Positions 10,102 to 11,999 of a DNA stretch of 11,999 nt are shown piece by piece. Positions within the stretch are counted from its first letter, which is position 1. Each line of letters begins with the position of its first letter. Source of the stretch: JBAZYZ01 sp964366065 (GTDB lineage: Bacteria > Patescibacteriota > Minisyncoccia > Phycocordibacterales > VMEP01). The notes beneath the pieces are model-generated. The model made no database searches and had not been told where the DNA came from. It worked only from the letters and a program-made list of their open reading frames with translations. Location of the stretch: positions 1 through 11,999 of the forward strand of contig CAYISF010000018.1 of NCBI GenBank assembly GCA_964366065.1, written 5' to 3'. The position numbers and the translations under genes were made by a program.

Positions 10102-11844
10102 ATGGCCAAATCAGGAGATATGAAGGATAAGACAGGCAACTTCCGCTTTACCTTTAACGGCAACATGATTGCCGAGCTTGGAGAGGAATCCATATCGAAC
10201 CCGAATGTTGCCATAGCCGAACTTATAAAAAATGCCTACGATGCCGACGGCACCCAAGTGTCGCTGGACTTTCTCGAACTCAACAAACATAACACAACAA
10301 TACGGATAAGTGACGACGGCGTTGGTATGTCGTTGACCGACATCAAGGACCGCTTCATGGATGTCGGTTCGCCCCATAAAAAGGACATTGTGAGGACGCC
10401 TGAGCAGGACAGAGTGCCAGTTGGCGCAAAAGGTATAGGACGATTTGCCTCTCACAGTCTCGCAAAGAAACTGATGCTCACCACCGCCGTAAAAGGCGAA
10501 AAGATTGGATATGAGCTCGAATTCGACTGGGGCCGTTTCACTCCCGACATCAAGGCGACCGACGTGGATATTCCGATGACCGGATTCGACAAGAAAAATT
10601 CGGTTCGGGGCACCACTCTAGAGATGCGTGATCTGAAAGAAAACTGGAATGACAACGGGAAACTGAAGCCGCTACTCAAGGACATACAACTTCTTCTCTC
10701 CCCGATCGACCCGCCAAAAAAGTTCAGGATCAAACACAATATTCCCATTGAGGGGCTCGAACTTCCGAAGATCAAAAAAGAATTTTTCGAAATGGCCGCC
10801 TACTCGTTCAAGACGAGACTCGTCAAAAGAAAGGAGCTCCGGTATGAGTTTTATAAACTCGGCAAACTCTTGAAGAAAGGAAAGAGTCCGCTCGATAAAA
10901 ACCTGTCGTGTGGAGACGCAGAATTTGAACTTTTCTTCTATTACAAAATGCCGCACATCTGGCACCAAAACACTGGAAAGGAAATCGGTAAAGACGATCT
11001 GGATTACGTCAAATCCGTGCTAGCGGAATATGGTGGCATCAAACTGTATAGGGACCACTTTCGGGTGAAACCCTACGGTGATATTGGCGCGGATTGGATC
11101 GGGCTCGACACCTGGTCAAGAAACTCTTCGGACATCCCCGGCAATCCGCAAGTTCTCGGAATCGTATCTATTACTAAAGAAGGCAATCCAAAAATTGAGG
11201 ACACAACGACACGCGAGGGGGTCATTAACAATACGGAGTATTATGATCTCGTCGAATTCGTGACAACAGCTGTAAACGAATTCGTCTTTCTCAAGAACGC
11301 GCAGGAACATGGACGGGTGAAGGGTCGCAGGCGGAAGAGTCGGTCAAAGACCATTAAAGTTCAGAAGCCAAAAACTGTTAACGGTGGATCAGCCGCGAGA
11401 CAGCCGTTGCTTATCGACATTAAGGGTAGTTTTCCTAGCGCACATTACGATCCGATAGTGTATGAAGCTAACGAATGTAATGAGAGGAATTATCCGAACG
11501 CTGCATTTTGGATGTGCCGCAAAATTATCGAGAATCTCGTGACTCATATCCTAAAGAAAAAATATCCGTCGAACTCGGCACTATGGTACGACACTTCTAA
11601 AGGCGGAAAGGTTCTCAATCTTTCCATCCTCATTGAGAACCTATACACGAATAGAAATGACTTTACTGCACCCGGAGTGAAACAACAGATTGGAACGTTC
11701 AACGGCGACGTTGCGCCACTGCGGAAGAAAGTAAACGAGACCATCCACAACAACCATGACTACCTCACAGATAGAAGCGACCTAAAGAAATATAAGATCA
11801 ATAAAATTATTCAGACACTCGTAGAAATACATGCGAACACTTAA
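10102..11844 (+). CDS. GHKL (MutL/MORC/Hsp90-like) ATPase with C-terminal helical domain
   Basis: This 580-residue soluble protein carries a complete GHKL ATP-binding fold. It has the N box AIAELIKNAYDAD (37-49; E40, N44), G1 ISDDGVGM (69-76) and G2 VGAKGIGRF (107-115). A transducer-like region at about 310-375 contains GIKLYRDHFRVKPYG, WIGLD and TTREG (369-373), typical of prokaryotic MORC/Hsp90-like ATPases. A basic linker follows (404-423, RVKGRRRKSRSK). The last part (about 445-580) is helical, with NYPNAAFWMCRKIIENLV (463-480) and VNETIHNNHDYL, resembling DUF4145/HEPN-like helical domains. The canonical R-x4-6-H RNase motif is not clear, so activity is doubtful. GHKL ATPases are known to occur beside C5 methyltransferases and Vsr nucleases in restriction-like operons. 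Only 9 nt separate it from the methyltransferase, so the two form one operon. There is no histidine-kinase H box. Confidence 0.9.
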   Translation: MAKSGDMKDKTGNFRFTFNGNMIAELGEESISNPNVAIAELIKNAYDADGTQVSLDFLELNKHNTTIRISDDGVGMSLTDIKDRFMDVGSPHKKDIVRTPEQDRVPVGAKGIGRFASHSLAKKLMLTTAVKGEKIGYELEFDWGRFTPDIKATDVDIPMTGFDKKNSVRGTTLEMRDLKENWNDNGKLKPLLKDIQLLLSPIDPPKKFRIKHNIPIEGLELPKIKKEFFEMAAYSFKTRLVKRKELRYEFYKLGKLLKKGKSPLDKNLSCGDAEFELFFYYKMPHIWHQNTGKEIGKDDLDYVKSVLAEYGGIKLYRDHFRVKPYGDIGADWIGLDTWSRNSSDIPGNPQVLGIVSITKEGNPKIEDTTTREGVINNTEYYDLVEFVTTAVNEFVFLKNAQEHGRVKGRRRKSRSKTIKVQKPKTVNGGSAARQPLLIDIKGSFPSAHYDPIVYEANECNERNYPNAAFWMCRKIIENLVTHILKKKYPSNSALWYDTSKGGKVLNLSILIENLYTNRNDFTAPGVKQQIGTFNGDVAPLRKKVNETIHNNHDYLTDRSDLKKYKINKIIQTLVEIHANT

Positions 11845-11848
11845 GGCG

Positions 11849-11933
11849 GTTTGAAAATAAATAATTTCTCGGCCATGCGGCCTTGAGCTTGATTTGTTCA
11901 ACTAAATTGTTTGAAAAATAAATAATTTTTCAA
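11849..11933. repeat. Direct repeats and AT hairpin after the GHKL gene
   Basis: gtttgaaaataaataatttctc (11849-11870) is nearly repeated at 11909-11931. Within the second copy ttgaaaaat (11911-11919) pairs perfectly with atttttcaa (11925-11933). GGCCatgcGGCC (11871-11882) is a further hairpin between the copies. It lies between the ATPase stop and the right inverted repeat; its role is unknown, and transcript ending is possible. Confidence 0.6.
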
Positions 11934-11944
11934 TCATAATCTAT

Positions 11945-11999
11945 CCCCCCACCGACGAGCAAAAATTAACAGCAGGACGGAAGGAGAAGGCCGAGCCAC
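11945..11999 (-). repeat. Right copy of the cassette's inverted repeat (cut by the window end)
   Basis: An exact reverse complement of 8063-8117, with identity starting at the C-run 11945-11950 and still perfect at the last base of the window. The full length is therefore at least 55 bp. Confidence 0.95.

Noticed and set aside
10102..11844. Histidine kinase identity for the GHKL protein
   Set aside because: The ATP-binding motifs come at the N-terminus with no preceding H-box dimerisation helix and no membrane segments. The downstream transducer-like region fits MORC/Hsp90-type ATPases.

Overview
The window looks like a fragment of a small-genome bacterium, most likely a Candidate Phyla Radiation (Patescibacteria/Parcubacteria-type) member. 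This is inferred, not proven. The grounds are a 61-residue SecE, genes mostly without Shine-Dalgarno sites, long perfect-stem bidirectional terminators, a VKOR + DsbA-like pair, a SIMPL-domain membrane protein, an ECF sigma/membrane protein/secreted Ala-Arg-rich protein module, and a cluster-less family-4 uracil-DNA glycosylase.

Left part (1-4300): secE (minus) and a SIMPL-domain protein (minus) are separated by terminator hairpins. Next comes a plus-strand module of an ECF sigma factor, a two-TM anti-sigma-like protein and a secreted protein. The sigma gene carries an in-frame stop near its start and a +1 frameshift just before the region 4.2 recognition helix, so it looks inactivated (or mis-assembled). 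Facing it are vkor and dsbA, a minus-strand pair for oxidative disulfide formation; the two convergent blocks share an 18-bp perfect-stem terminator.

Middle part (4270-7790): a DoxX-family protein with a cysteine-rich tail (minus), tRNA-His(GUG) (minus), a PduO-type cob(I)alamin adenosyltransferase (minus) containing a heptanucleotide tandem repeat, a CDF zinc-type transporter lacking the usual C-terminal domain (plus, the only gene with a full Shine-Dalgarno), a family-4 UDG without Fe-S cysteines and with a clamp-binding-like C-terminus (minus), and type 1 IPP isomerase (plus). The last two fire divergently from extended -10 promoters that would give almost leaderless mRNAs.

Right part (about 7990-11999): an accessory, probably defensive, cassette. 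It has a possible 56-residue small protein, a Vsr-like nuclease fused to a C5 cytosine DNA methyltransferase, and a GHKL (MutL/MORC/Hsp90-like) ATPase with a C-terminal helical domain. It is bracketed by a perfect inverted repeat of at least 55 bp (8063-8117 and 11945-11999; the right copy runs off the window). The left copy is also one arm of a long imperfect hairpin. No transposase, helicase or separate restriction nuclease lies between the repeats. This compact Vsr-MTase + GHKL cassette is the most interesting content of the window.
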